Shown here one piece after another: positions 21,005-31,308 of a stretch of 42,561 bases of DNA. Under the pieces are notes generated by a model. That model was not told where the DNA came from and did no database searches. It saw only the letters and a list, made by a program, of their open reading frames with translations. This stretch comes from Chara braunii. Lineage: Eukaryota > Streptophyta > Charophyceae > Charales > Characeae. How positions within the stretch are numbered: the first letter of the stretch is position 1; each line of letters begins with the position of its first letter. The translations under genes and the position numbers were made by a program. The DNA lies in the NCBI GenBank assembly GCA_003427395.1, contig BFEA01000234.1, positions 1,400,007 through 1,442,567 on the forward strand, in the 5' to 3' direction.

Positions 21005-21202
21005 TTGGAGCCTAGATGGCTTGGTCCTTACAGAATCACGGAGGAAGGAGAAGGCAAAGTTTATGAGATCTTAGAGATGGATGGATCCAGGGTTCATGAC
21101 ATGGTATCAGGGTCAAGGCTTCGTAAGTTTATTTTCAGAGACCCCGATCTAATCCTTTCAGCGACTTCAAAGAGAGGGAAGAAAGGACAGTTATCCAAGT
21201 GA
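21005..21202 (+). pseudogene. GPY/F-like fragment in open frame (unit 5)
   Basis: 65 codons are open in the frame of the GPY/F module: EPRWLGPYRIT, then KVYEILEMDGSRVHDMVSGSRL and RKFIFRDPDL. This is the clearest reading of the integrase C-terminal module in the window and shows that the shorter overlapping ORFs of other units (KIGDVVLLY...) continue out of frame. Confidence 0.7.
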
Positions 21203-21249
21203 GAGAACAGTTCAAGAAAACTGAGAGAAGAGTACAATAAGACAATGAG

Positions 21250-21655
21250 ACAACAAGAGAAAATTTTCAGCAGACTGTGACCGTTCATGTATGGTTAATT
21301 CAGTATTTGAATTATTTTACATGTCAATTAATTTTCTGCTTCAGCAGGCAAATAAAGTTAACAAGACTATATCTTTGATGTAATGCTACAGCTGATCCAT
21401 GAGTCTCAAGTTCTTGAGAGTGGGAGAGAACTGTGAGATACAGTTTTCGTGAGCAAAGACAAGAAGACAAAATTTTCAGCAGACTGTGACTGTTCACGTA
21501 TGGTCAATTCAGTATTTCAATTATTTTACATGTAATTTAATTTTCTGCTTCAGCAGGCAACAAAGTTAACAATGCTACAATCGATCCACGAGTCTCAAGT
21601 CCCTGAAAGTGGGAGATAATTGTGAGATATAGTTTTCGTGAGCAATGACATAGTA
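21250..21655. repeat. internal ~209-base duplication in unit 5
   Basis: The stretch beginning AAATTTTCAGCAGACTGTGA at about 21261 is repeated at about 21470, each followed by CTTCAGCAGGCAA and GTTTTCGTGAGCAA words. It explains why unit 5 is about 190 bases longer than the others. Confidence 0.75.
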
Positions 21656-24600
21656 TCAAAACCAGATAACTCATGACTGTGGCATATCAAAAGATGTAAT
21701 CATTAATATTCTTATGATGAAGAGAAAAGCATGATGAGCATACAAAAGTTCAGTTCTATCTAATTAAGAGTTGTCAGCAGAAGAACTTCGTGTCTCTAAC
21801 TAAGTTGTCAGTCTTCACTCAGTTGAGGGAAGGGACCTCTTTGAGATCATCATTTCAGCATTTCCTAAGGATCGACGGGACGTCTCATGGAAATGAAATT
21901 CCCCAGTTGAGGGAATGGACCTCTCTGGGGCCAGCACTGAGCACCCTTTTTGAGGCTGAATGGAGGTCTCCTTTGAGGGCTTGGTGCTGGTTATCACGTT
22001 GCTGTTCAGTGCCTCTTGAGACTGAGGAGACGTCTCTTGGGAAATGTTTGGCTTGTTATGGGGCGTGGGCAGTCTGCTTGTGGGTTATGATATGCTTGCT
22101 TGGTTGTCTGTGTCAGGGATTTTTCTTTCTCTAACCTAAGGATACATTGATTGTCGGGGCCAGCCAGAGCCTTACCGCACTAGGTTGCAATCTGGTGGGG
22201 TCAGCAGGTCACCGACGCAAGTGTCGAATTCTGTAGTCGGCTGAGGATAAGACTCAGGGGGTCTGGCCTGTGAGGTCGAAAGGGGTCAGCTGGAACCACC
22301 CTCCGGTTGGGTGTCAGAATTCGGTATGTGACTACTTACCATCCTCAAGCAAATGCACCTGTTGAAAGAGGTCACAGAACTTTGAAAGACTCATTGGCCA
22401 AGTGGTGTGAATGATATCTCAGTAACTGGCCAAGAGTATTAAGGGTCGTTGTATATGTTGATAATATCACGGTCAAGAGGACTACTGGCTATGCTTCCTT
22501 TACTCTGTGGTATGACCGATATGCTACATTGCCTATTGAGAACATTGTCAAGACGTGGTCAAGTCAAGAAAGTGACAAAGATTTTTCTATTTCAGAGTTC
22601 CTCCAGATCAGGATGAGGTTAATATAAGAAGTTGATCAGGCAGTGATGGATACTGCAGAGAGAATGACATCCAACAGATTATCTGATCAAGAGAGATGAA
22701 ATAAGAAAAGATATATAAGAAAAGAGAAATTGAAAATTGGTGATGTTGTCTTTCTATTTGACAGTTCACTTGAGACTCAATGGACTAAAAGGTTGGAGCC
22801 TGGATGACTTGGTACTTACAGAATCACGGGGGAAGCAGAAGACAAAGTTTATGAGATCTCAAAGATGGATGGATCCAGGGTTCATGACATGGTATCAGGG
22901 TCAAGGCTTCGTAAGTTCATTTTCAGAGAACCAGATTTAATCCCTTCAGTGACCTTAAAGAGAGGGAAGAAATGATAGTTATCAAAGTGAGAGAACAGTT
23001 CCAGAAAACTGAGAGAAGAGTACAATAAGACAATGAGACAACAAGACAAAATTTATAGTAGACTGTGACCGTTCACATATGGTCATTTCAGTATTTTAAT
23101 TATTTTACATGTCAGTTAATTTTCTGCTTCAGCAGGCAACAAAGTTAACAATACTATATCTTTGATGTAATGCTACAGTCGATCCATGAGTCTCAAGTCC
23201 CTTAGAGTGGGAGATAACTGTGAGATACAGTTTTCGTGAGCAATGACAAAGTATCAAGACCAGAAAACTCATGGTTGTGGCATATCAAAAGATGTTATCA
23301 GTAATATTTTTATGATAAAGAAAAAAACATTATGAGCATAGAAAAATTCAGTTCTTTCTGATTAAGAGTTGTCAACAGAAGAACTTCGTGCCTCTGACTA
23401 AGTTGTCAGTCTTCACTCGGTTGAGGGAAGGTCCTCTCTGAGATCAGTATTTCAGTATTTCCTTGGGACCGACGGGACGTCTCATGGAAATGAAATTCCC
23501 AGTTGAGGGAATGGACATCTCTGGGACCAGCAATGAGCACCCTTCTTGAAGCTGAAGGGAGATCCTTCTGTAAGGGCTTGGTGTTGGTTATCATATTGTT
23601 GTTCAGTGCCTCTTGAGACAGACGGGATGTCTCTTGAGAAATGTTTGTCTTGTTGTGGGGCGTGGGCAGTTTGCTTGTGGGTTATGATATGCTTGCTTGG
23701 TTGTCTGTGCCAGGGATTTTTCTTTCTCTAACCTAAGGATGCATTGATTGTCGGGGTCAGCGAGAGCCTTACCGCAGTAGGTTGCAATCTGGTGGGGTCA
23801 GCAGGTCCCCGACGCGAGTGTCGAATTCTGTAGTCAGTTAAGGCTAAGACTCTGGTGGCCTGGCGTGTGAGGTCGAAAGGGGTCAGCTGGAACCACCCTC
23901 AGGTTGGGTGTAAGAATTCGGTATGTGACTACTTACCATCCTCAAGCGAATGCACCTGTTGAAAGAGGTCACAGAACTTTGAAAGACTCATTGGCCAAGT
24001 GGTGAGAATGAAATCTCAGTAACTGACCAAGAATATTAAGGGCCGCTGTATATATGTTGATAATATCACGGTCAAGAGGACTACTGGCTATGCTCCCTTT
24101 ACTTTGTGGTATGGCCGGTATGCTACACTGCCTATTGAGAACATTGTCAGGACATGGTCAAGTCAAGAAAGAGACAGAGATTATTCTATTTCAGAGCTCC
24201 TCCAGATCAGGATGAGGCAAATATCAGAAGTTGATCAGGCAGTGATGGATGCTGCAGAGAGAATGACATCCAGCAGATTATCTGATCAAGAGAGATGAAA
24301 AATATATATATATATAAGAATACAGAAATTGAAAATTGGTGATGTTGTCCTTCTATATTTAACACTTCACTTGAGACTCAATGAACTAAACGGTTGGAGT
24401 CCAGATGACTTGGTCCTTACAGAATCACGGGGGAAGCAGAAGGTAAAGTTTGTGAGATCTCAGAGATGGATGGATCCAGGGTTCATGACATGGTATCAGG
24501 GTCAAGGCTTCGTAAGTTCATTTTCAGAGACCCAGATTTAATCCCTTTAGTGACCTCAAAGAGAGGGAAGAAAGGACAGTTATCCAAGTGAGAGAACAGT

Positions 24601-25494
24601 TCGAGAAAACTGACAGAAGAGTACAATAAGACAATGAGACAATAAGACAAAATTTTCAGCAGACTGTGACCGTTCACGTATGGTCAATTCAGTATTTCAA
24701 TTATTTTACATGTTAGTTTACTTTCTGCTTCAGCAGGCAACAAAATTAACAAGACTGTATCTTTGATGTAATGCTCTAGTCGATCCATGAGTCTCAAGTC
24801 CCTGAGAGTGGGAGATAACTGTGAGATACTGTTTTCGTGAGCAATGACGCAATATCAAAACCAGAGAGCTCATGGTTGTGGCATATCAAAAGATGTAATC
24901 AGTAATATTCTTATGATAAAGAGAAAAGCATGATAAGCATAGAAAAGTTCAGTTCTGTCTGATTAAGAGTTGTCAACAGAAGAACTTCGTGTCTCTAACT
25001 AAGTTGTCAGTCTTTACTCAGTTGAGGGAAGGGACCTCTTTGAGGTCATCATTTCAGCATTTCCTTGGGACCGACGGGACGTCTCATGGAAATAAAATTC
25101 CCAGTTGAGGGAATGAACCTCTTTGGGGCTAGCGCTGAACGCCCTTCTTGAGGCTGAAGCGAGGTTTCCTGTAAGGGCTTCGTGCTGGTCATCATGTTGC
25201 TGTTCAGTGCCTCTCGAGACTGAGGGGACTTCTCTTGAGAAATGTTTGTCTTGTTGTGGGGCGTGGGCAAGATGCTTGTGGGTTATGATATGCTTGCTTG
25301 GTTGTCCGTGTCAGGGATGTTTCTTTCTCTAACCTAAGGATGCAGTGATTGTCGGGGCCAGCCAGAGCCTTACCACAGTAGGTTGCAATCTGGTGGGGTC
25401 GGCAGGTCCCCGACGCGAGTGTCGAATTTCGTTGTCGGCTGAAGCTAAGACTCTGGGGGGCTGACCTGTGAGGTCGAAACGGGTCAGCTGGAAC

Positions 25495-25930
25495 CCTACC
25501 GCAGTCAGAGGATGCAATCCAGTAAGGTTCGCCAGAGCCTTGAATCGTAGTTAGATCGGGTCCTACATTCAAAAATCAAGGCGGGGCAGCCAGCGTCCTT
25601 GGCCAAAAACTGGTGGGTGAGTCGGTCTCCGACCGCAGTGGTCTAATCCGGGTTTGGGGCAGTTTGACTAACGGGACGTCTACTATCATAGGGTAACCAG
25701 ACCCGCTATAGTCCGGGTGTCCTGGCACGAGTGCCAAAGGGCTGCAATACTCAAGTAGTGGGTATGCTGGTCCTGACCTGGAGGCAGGTCAAAGGGGTTG
25801 TCAAGACAAATGGTCTGACTAGTCCTGGCCTGAGGCGGACCGAATGAGGTATGGCAGACGGACGGGACGTCTGTCATTCCTGGCCAGTTGTGGGCCAAAA
25901 CCAAGACAATCAATAAACCCTTGGGTGTGA
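25495..25930. other. hairpin-rich non-coding DNA after the array
   Basis: No gene is visible. Words like ACCGCAGT followed by AATC(C/T) occur at about 25498 and 25630 and in each array unit, so this is diverged material of the same kind. Short hairpins: TGGCAC/GTGCCA (about 25724), GACCTG/CAGGTC (about 25779), CAGACG/CGTCTG around GACGGGA (about 25857). Confidence 0.5.
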
Positions 25931-25959
25931 AGAATCGTTTTTGTTGTGTCTATTATTTT

Positions 25960-26020
25960 ATTATTTTATTATTTTATTATTATTTTATTTTGTTTTGGGT
26001 TTTATTTTGTTTACTTGTCG
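25960..26020. repeat. low-complexity TTTTATTA tract
   Basis: Repeated TTATTATTTTATTA-type sequence; no coding meaning. Confidence 0.7.
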
Positions 26021-26093
26021 CCTGGCTGATAATTGTTGTGAGGCCTGCTTGCTGGAACGTAGCTGTTGTCTGTGGGACTCGCTGTTTTGCAGG

Positions 26094-26101
26094 TATATAA
26101 A
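26094..26101 (+). promoter_or_regulatory. TATA-box-like sequence
   Basis: TATATAAA lies about 240 bases before the PBS-like site at 26332, a plausible U3/R position if the intervening DNA is an LTR. Confidence 0.35.
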
Positions 26102-26138
26102 GACTTATCCGAAGCTCCCAGACCAGAGGAAAGGAAAA

Positions 26139-26290
26139 AGGGTTTGGTATCCATTTTCTTTATCTGAGAAGTTGAGGAGACGCCTCACTCTGATCAGAGA
26201 AAGAAAACAGGGTTTGGTATCCCTTGAGTCACATGAGAAGTTGAGAAGATATCTCACTCTGACCAGAAAACAGAAAAAGGGTTTGGTGTG
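26139..26290. repeat. two to three copies of a ~75-base repeat
   Basis: GGGTTTGGTATCC occurs at about 26147 and 26211 and GGGTTTGGTGTG at about 26279; between them GAGAAGTTGAG(G/A)AGA and CTCACTCTGA recur. The copies lie between the TATA-like box and the PBS-like site. Confidence 0.6.
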
Positions 26291-26331
26291 CCCTACTCCC
26301 AGAATCGCAGACTGGACAAGTGTCCAAGCAT

Positions 26332-26341
26332 TGGTATCAGA
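26332..26341 (+). promoter_or_regulatory. possible second PBS, initiator-Met-like
   Basis: TGGTATCAGA matches the first ten bases complementary to the 3' end of eukaryotic initiator tRNA-Met (TGGTATCAGAGC is common), then diverges. The preceding base string ends in CA plus one T, as an LTR end should. It suggests the edge of a second, nested or fused LTR element. Confidence 0.4.
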
Positions 26342-26760
26342 TTAGCAGTGTTTTGATTTTACAGCCAAGGTGAAGGTTAAGGTAACCTTTCTCTACCAAA
26401 AAATTCAGATTGAGAACAGATTTCGGGATTACAAAAGGTTCGAATCAGCAGCAAACAAGAAAGTGGAAGCCTATCCTGCTTAGATTTATTTGGTGGCCGA
26501 CAAGCGGCCTGGTTCACGAGGAACCTGTATCCCTGGCCTCAAGATATTCAAAATCTTAAGCCAGGGACACTATGAATGATGCATGAGTCGAGAATTTTCA
26601 GAAAGCTGAAAAGAAATCACGCTTGTACAGGATGTAGAGGATTATCATGAACTCAACTTGGAGCAAAGAAAGAAGAAAGAAGATGCTAAAAAGAATGCAG
26701 TTGTTGGGATGAGGGGTAGAGGGAGCAGCGCTGTCGGTGCGAATACCCTTACAAGGGTAT
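26342..26760 (+). pseudogene. possible Gag-like remnant after second PBS
   Basis: One frame gives RFRDYKRFESAANKKVEAY before a stop; another, near 26620, gives QDVEDYHELNLEQRKKKEDA and a VVGMRGRGS basic patch. These are helix-like and charged, as in Gag, but I cannot align them to a known family. A hairpin with outer arms TCCCTGGC/GCCAGGGA (26530-26537, 26560-26567) and inner arms AAGAT/ATCTT sits in the middle. Confidence 0.3.
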
Positions 26761-26906
26761 CCGCCGTGGTTTTTGCAAGTGACAGAAAATAGTTGTAATC
26801 TAGAGTTTAAGTATACCGGGCTAAGCGCGGNGGTATCCGCCGTGGTTTTTGCAAGTGACAGAAAATAGTTGTAATCTAGAGTTTAAGTATACCGGGCTAA
26901 GCGCGG
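26756..26906. other. assembly duplication around single N
   Basis: Bases 26756-26830 and 26832-26906 are the same 75 bases with one N (26831) between. As at 17234 this looks like an unmerged overlap. Confidence 0.85.
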
Positions 26907-27665
26907 TTGCGTCTGTAATTGCGTTGACTAGGTGGTTGACCACAATAGCGAGTGCGTGGGCGCGCAGGTTTAAGGCGCGCGTGATTCTTTTCTGATATTG
27001 ATTGTAAGGCCGATCCGGACCTCGGTCGTTTTGCTTATTGTTATTATTTATTTATTTTTGATTACGCAGGAATTAAGGATATTTTGTTTTGATTGGTACT
27101 TATATAAGCAAGCCGGCGCAGGCAAATGGGGGGCCGCGCAGCCGTTTTGTTGGCCCAAAGCGCCGTGCCGCACCGTCTCGTATGGTACTCTGCGGGCACT
27201 AATCTCAGGCTTGGGCATAGCCCTATAGGTTACGACAGCGGGCTGTTACTCTGGAGGTTCGGGGATCGAGGCCAGCAGGCGTCGGCGCGGCGGCAGCCGA
27301 GTAGCATGGAGCGAAAACCTGAGGGGTTGAGGGCCCTGTGGGGCTATCCCCCTCGGTTTTGCCTATGGGTGCGGCGGCGGTCTCAAGCCGCGGGGCTGGC
27401 ACTGTGCCAGCGATCCCNCGACTCCCCGACGTTACTGTTATTTTATTTTATTTCCCTTTTGTCTATTGTTCTGGGTCCCTTTTCTATCGCGTCTAGTTTT
27501 GGGACGCGGGATTGCGATAGGAGCGCGTGGAGGTGTTGTACTTGCGGGGTCGCCTGAAGTGCAATTACAAACTGTTTTCGTAGTTACGCCGGGGCGCTGT
27601 CCTCAATTGAGGCCCTTCANGACATCTGTTAAGGTAGGAATGGCGCGGGAAAGGTTCGTGCAGCC

Positions 27666-27709
27666 ACTGCGTAGGAATGACGCAGTAAAATCCGGGAATG
27701 AACCCGGAT
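27666..27709 (+). other. two adjacent hairpins with GAATGA loops
   Basis: ACTGCGT/ACGCAGT encloses AGGAATG; four bases later ATCCGGG/CCCGGAT encloses AATGAA. Both stems are perfect 7-mers and GGAATGA spans both loop edges. Confidence 0.55.
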
Positions 27710-28330
27710 GCCGACCGTGCCGGGTGCGTGCGCAGTGGGCTGGAGTTGGCACCAACAGAAGCAAGGCACGGCTGATGCGCAGATCATTCGTCGGACTTTG
27801 GGGTTTAGAGGTAAAGGCTAATTGAACCGCCTAGTAGCCAGCCTCCTCCGGAGTTTCTCGAAGGATAGCTGGAGCTGTCAGGGGCCGCTTTCTCACTGTG
27901 TCNGACTACGCAGCGACGGGCGGCACCAGAAGGGAGCATCGATCACTACTCCTTGTGGTGTTAGACTTAGCGCGCTATAGTAAAGCAGGGGCGCCCGGAG
28001 GCACCGCTACACTACAGGGAGGACTGAATCACTACCCGGGTGTAGAACTGGTGGAAGCACCGCGGGCCACAGTGAGTACCAAGGGCCGATGGACAGGCTA
28101 CGGTAGGAGGTAAGAGCGGAGTACGAGTGTAGTGTAGTACGAACGGACCCGGATGGGTTCCTGCGTCGGGTACGTGTAGAAACGGAGCGGGGTAGAGGCC
28201 GGCGAGGAGGAGGCTGGCAGTACACGGATGGGCAGAATCGCCCGTAGGAACTGGGTATAGGGGCGAAAGACTTATCGAACCGGCTAAAAGCCGGATCCTC
28301 CCGAGGGTTCTCCGCGGGCTGGCCAGATAG
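27690..28330. repeat. diverged tandem duplication, offset about 450
   Basis: ACCCGGATG followed by CGGGT(G/A)CGTG at about 27703 and 28148, and GAACCG(C/G)CTA...AGCC...GCTGG at about 27824 and 28278, are two pairs in the same order at about the same offset. Confidence 0.45.
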
Positions 28331-28658
28331 CGTTGCGCTGCGCTGCACTGCAGGGGAAGGACAGGTGTCGTGAGAGCGAGGCGGAGCAACAGGAGGGAGC
28401 AACGGGCATGTCGGACAGTGTTGTGCAACAGCGGGCGGAGTGTTGAGACGGTGTGGCAAAGTGGAGACGAGGTAGAGCAGTAGGCTGACTGGACAGCGGG
28501 CCAGCCTGAAGGTCGAGCGCAGGGGCACGAACGGGGAGCAGAGCAGAGCATCGAAGGGGTGAACCCGGCGCGATTTCGCGCCAGATACGTGCAGCAAGAG
28601 AAATGGCAGAAGTTGGTCATGGCGGAGAGGAAGTACGTCTTCTACACCCTATCCTTGG

Positions 28659-28896
28659 CGGAATCAAGCGGGGGAAGATGCTAGTTTGATGCTTTTAGGC
28701 CGGGCGAATCACATAGAGAGGTTAGTTGTAGGAGAGAGTGAGTAGAATTAGTGTTAGAAGGAGAAAGGATTGCGCGGAGGCTATGGCGGAGGTGAGGGAG
28801 GAAGAGACGAAGAAATGAATATCTCGCTCGTTTCCGATCGGATTCGAGCGAGGAAAGATGATATCCCCGGGTTTTGACCCCGAGCGAATCAGATAG
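28659..28896. repeat. 58-base direct repeat, offset 180
   Basis: 28659-28716 and 28839-28896 start with CGG(A/T)TC-like words, share AAGATG, and end GCGAATCA(C/G)ATAG. The first 22 bases differ at 4 sites. Confidence 0.6.
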
Positions 28897-30182
28897 TACT
28901 GCTAGTTTCAGCATTGGGATAAGTAGATAGAGAGTTAGTAAAAGATCAGACTGCGCCGAGTAGTCGGGGATGGCGACGAGAAGGAGAAGTCTGAGTTAAA
29001 ACAGATTGGGTCGGTCATTTCTGAACCGAATTTAGTCATTCAAAGGGTGATTTTGGGGGTTTGGGGTTAGGCGAGTTGGAATCTGCAGGTGAATTGGCAC
29101 AATAGTCAGTAGGGTAGGAGGTATAGTTGTTTTGAGTTGCGCCTGGGGGGGGGATGGTAGGCTAGTATATGAGTATGGAATGAATCTACCCGTGTTTAGG
29201 GGCAGATTCATTCAACTTCGTATAACCTACTGCCAAGAGCGGCGCGAAGGAACAGCGGGGTTGGAAACTTACCTGGTGGCCACCGCAACTCTCTCTCTCC
29301 AAAACGCTTGTTAAGGGGCTCTCTCAGGCCGAGGTATTCACACCATGACAGCGAGTGAACCCGGTCGTACGAGCGACCAGGTGCAGGCGCCTACCAAGAC
29401 ACAGTAGGGAGCTCGAGGCTGAGCGATGGGGCCGGGCGCGAAACACCTACCACAGAAAGTCAGAGAGGCCAAGTGAACTGGGAGTCGGGCTACGCTAGGG
29501 TCGGTGCTGAGTGACTCGAAGGGGGCACGGTGTAGGGTAGTATGTCTACCCGAGTTTCAGCAGGGAAACACACCCTCAGTTGCTCGCGTCACGAGTGGTG
29601 AAATGAGATTCGTGACTGTGNCCCCGCCATATTGACCTTTACGAGCTCACCTGGACGTTTGTACTTACAGCAGCTACAGTTGTTGTCGTCACGAGGATTC
29701 AGTTGGTGTGTATCCGGGTCGGGCTCATGGTCAACGACTTCACTCCCGCTTAGCAAGGCTCGTGCAGCAGGGCTCCTTGGCTTTAGAATGTGTGTCTAGC
29801 GGGAACACTGGCCGGCTACTTCGAAGGATGGGGAGAGGCGCCAGGTTGGGTTTAAAAGTGGTCCGCCCGGTACTACAGTTTGAGATTGGGACTCCGCTTG
29901 TACTGTTAGTCAAGGTGGAGTGACTACAGACGGTGGGTCGTGCAAGAGTATGCTGCGAAGTTGCTGTTGAAACGGGGAAGGGGAATGCTACAGGCGGGAT
30001 GAGCCAAACGGACTGTGGGCTACAGAACTGTGGACTGTGAACTACAAAACTGTGAACTGCGGACTGGCTGTTGGCTGTTATGGCAGACTGCGCACGGACT
30101 GTTGCTGTTGCAGTTGGTTGCTGGGTTACGTAGCCGTGCATAGACTACTGCTCCAGGACCATCGCAAGTTGTGCACAGATTG

Positions 30183-31047
30183 NNNNNNNNNNNNNNNNNN
30201 NNNNNNNNNNNNNNNNNNNNNNNNNNNNNNNNNNNNNNNNNNNNNNNNNNNNNNNNNNNNNNNNNNNNNNNNNNNNNNNNNNNNNNNNNNNNNNNNNNNN
30301 NNNNNNNNNNNNNNNNNNNNNNNNNNNNNNNNNNNNNNNNNNNNNNNNNNNNNNNNNNNNNNNNNNNNNNNNNNNNNNNNNNNNNNNNNNNNNNNNNNNN
30401 NNNNNNNNNNNNNNNNNNNNNNNNNNNNNNNNNNNNNNNNNNNNNNNNNNNNNNNNNNNNNNNNNNNNNNNNNNNNNNNNNNNNNNNNNNNNNNNNNNNN
30501 NNNNNNNNNNNNNNNNNNNNNNNNNNNNNNNNNNNNNNNNNNNNNNNNNNNNNNNNNNNNNNNNNNNNNNNNNNNNNNNNNNNNNNNNNNNNNNNNNNNN
30601 NNNNNNNNNNNNNNNNNNNNNNNNNNNNNNNNNNNNNNNNNNNNNNNNNNNNNNNNNNNNNNNNNNNNNNNNNNNNNNNNNNNNNNNNNNNNNNNNNNNN
30701 NNNNNNNNNNNNNNNNNNNNNNNNNNNNNNNNNNNNNNNNNNNNNNNNNNNNNNNNNNNNNNNNNNNNNNNNNNNNNNNNNNNNNNNNNNNNNNNNNNNN
30801 NNNNNNNNNNNNNNNNNNNNNNNNNNNNNNNNNNNNNNNNNNNNNNNNNNNNNNNNNNNNNNNNNNNNNNNNNNNNNNNNNNNNNNNNNNNNNNNNNNNN
30901 NNNNNNNNNNNNNNNNNNNNNNNNNNNNNNNNNNNNNNNNNNNNNNNNNNNNNNNNNNNNNNNNNNNNNNNNNNNNNNNNNNNNNNNNNNNNNNNNNNNN
31001 NNNNNNNNNNNNNNNNNNNNNNNNNNNNNNNNNNNNNNNNNNNNNNN
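30183..31047. other. assembly gap, 865 Ns
   Basis: Unknown sequence. Apparent long ORFs across it are artefacts of the Ns. Confidence 0.99.
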
Positions 31048-31308
31048 CCATCAGGTATATACCTTTTCATCTGTACAACCTACTACCACCCCTGTTTTGT
31101 TTATCCCCCTGTAGTATGATTATTGTATGCATGCGATTGTCCCTATGGTTTTTGCTTTCTCTTCAGGACCTAATTAGACTAACTGGAAAAAAATCTGTGA
31201 GAGTGAAGTCTAAGTTTTTACTTTGTTCTGATTGAAAGCAGACTAAGGATGAATTGGGGGGACGGTGGGAGGAAGGTAGACTGCATGTGTTTGACCGGGT
31301 CAACCAAA

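Larger units (their letters stand above)
14022..25494 (+). repeat. tandem array of seven ~1.6-kb units starting inside integrase
   Basis: Landmark AACCACC(C/A)TC followed by GTCAGAATTCGGTATGTGACTA recurs at about 14022, 15611, 17212/17309, 18910, 20502, 22292 and 23890. Unit lengths are about 1589, 1601, 1601, 1592, 1790, 1598 and 1605. Each unit has the last third of integrase, the GPY/F segment in a shifted frame, then about 950 bases of non-coding DNA. Unit ends (CAGCTGGAACCACC) resemble the integrase sequence at the junction (AGAAGAACCACC), so a short homology may have set the period. The array is an amplification of the pol 3' end, like 3'-end tandem repeats known in some plant LTR elements. 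Confidence 0.9.
26907..30182. other. GC-rich region without a supported gene
   Basis: ORFs of up to about 200 codons exist on both strands (for example 28007-28620 minus) but are overlapping shadows with arginine-, proline- and serine-rich composition and no motif. Seen: two adjacent hairpins (27666-27686, 27690-27709), a GGCGCGA/TCGCGCC hairpin (28567-28582), a CCGGCT/AGCCGG hairpin (28280-28294), and diverged duplications about 450 and 180 bases apart. A CTGTGAACTAC-type simple repeat runs at about 30020-30060. Single Ns at 27419, 27620, 27903 and 29621. Confidence 0.5.

Noticed and set aside
14022-25494. rDNA- or gene-cluster-type array
   Set aside because: Units contain integrase fragments and no rRNA-like sequence.
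25888-26345. Overlapping plus-strand ORFs of 70 and 134 codons
   Set aside because: They start in a TTTTATTA tract and run through the repeat before the PBS-like site; no protein features.
28007-28620. Two overlapping minus-strand ORFs of about 200 codons
   Set aside because: Different frames of the same GC-rich DNA, P/S/R-rich, no motif, and the plus strand shows hairpins and duplications instead.
30020-31235. Four long ORFs (314-360 codons) across 30020-31235
   Set aside because: They consist almost entirely of translated Ns.
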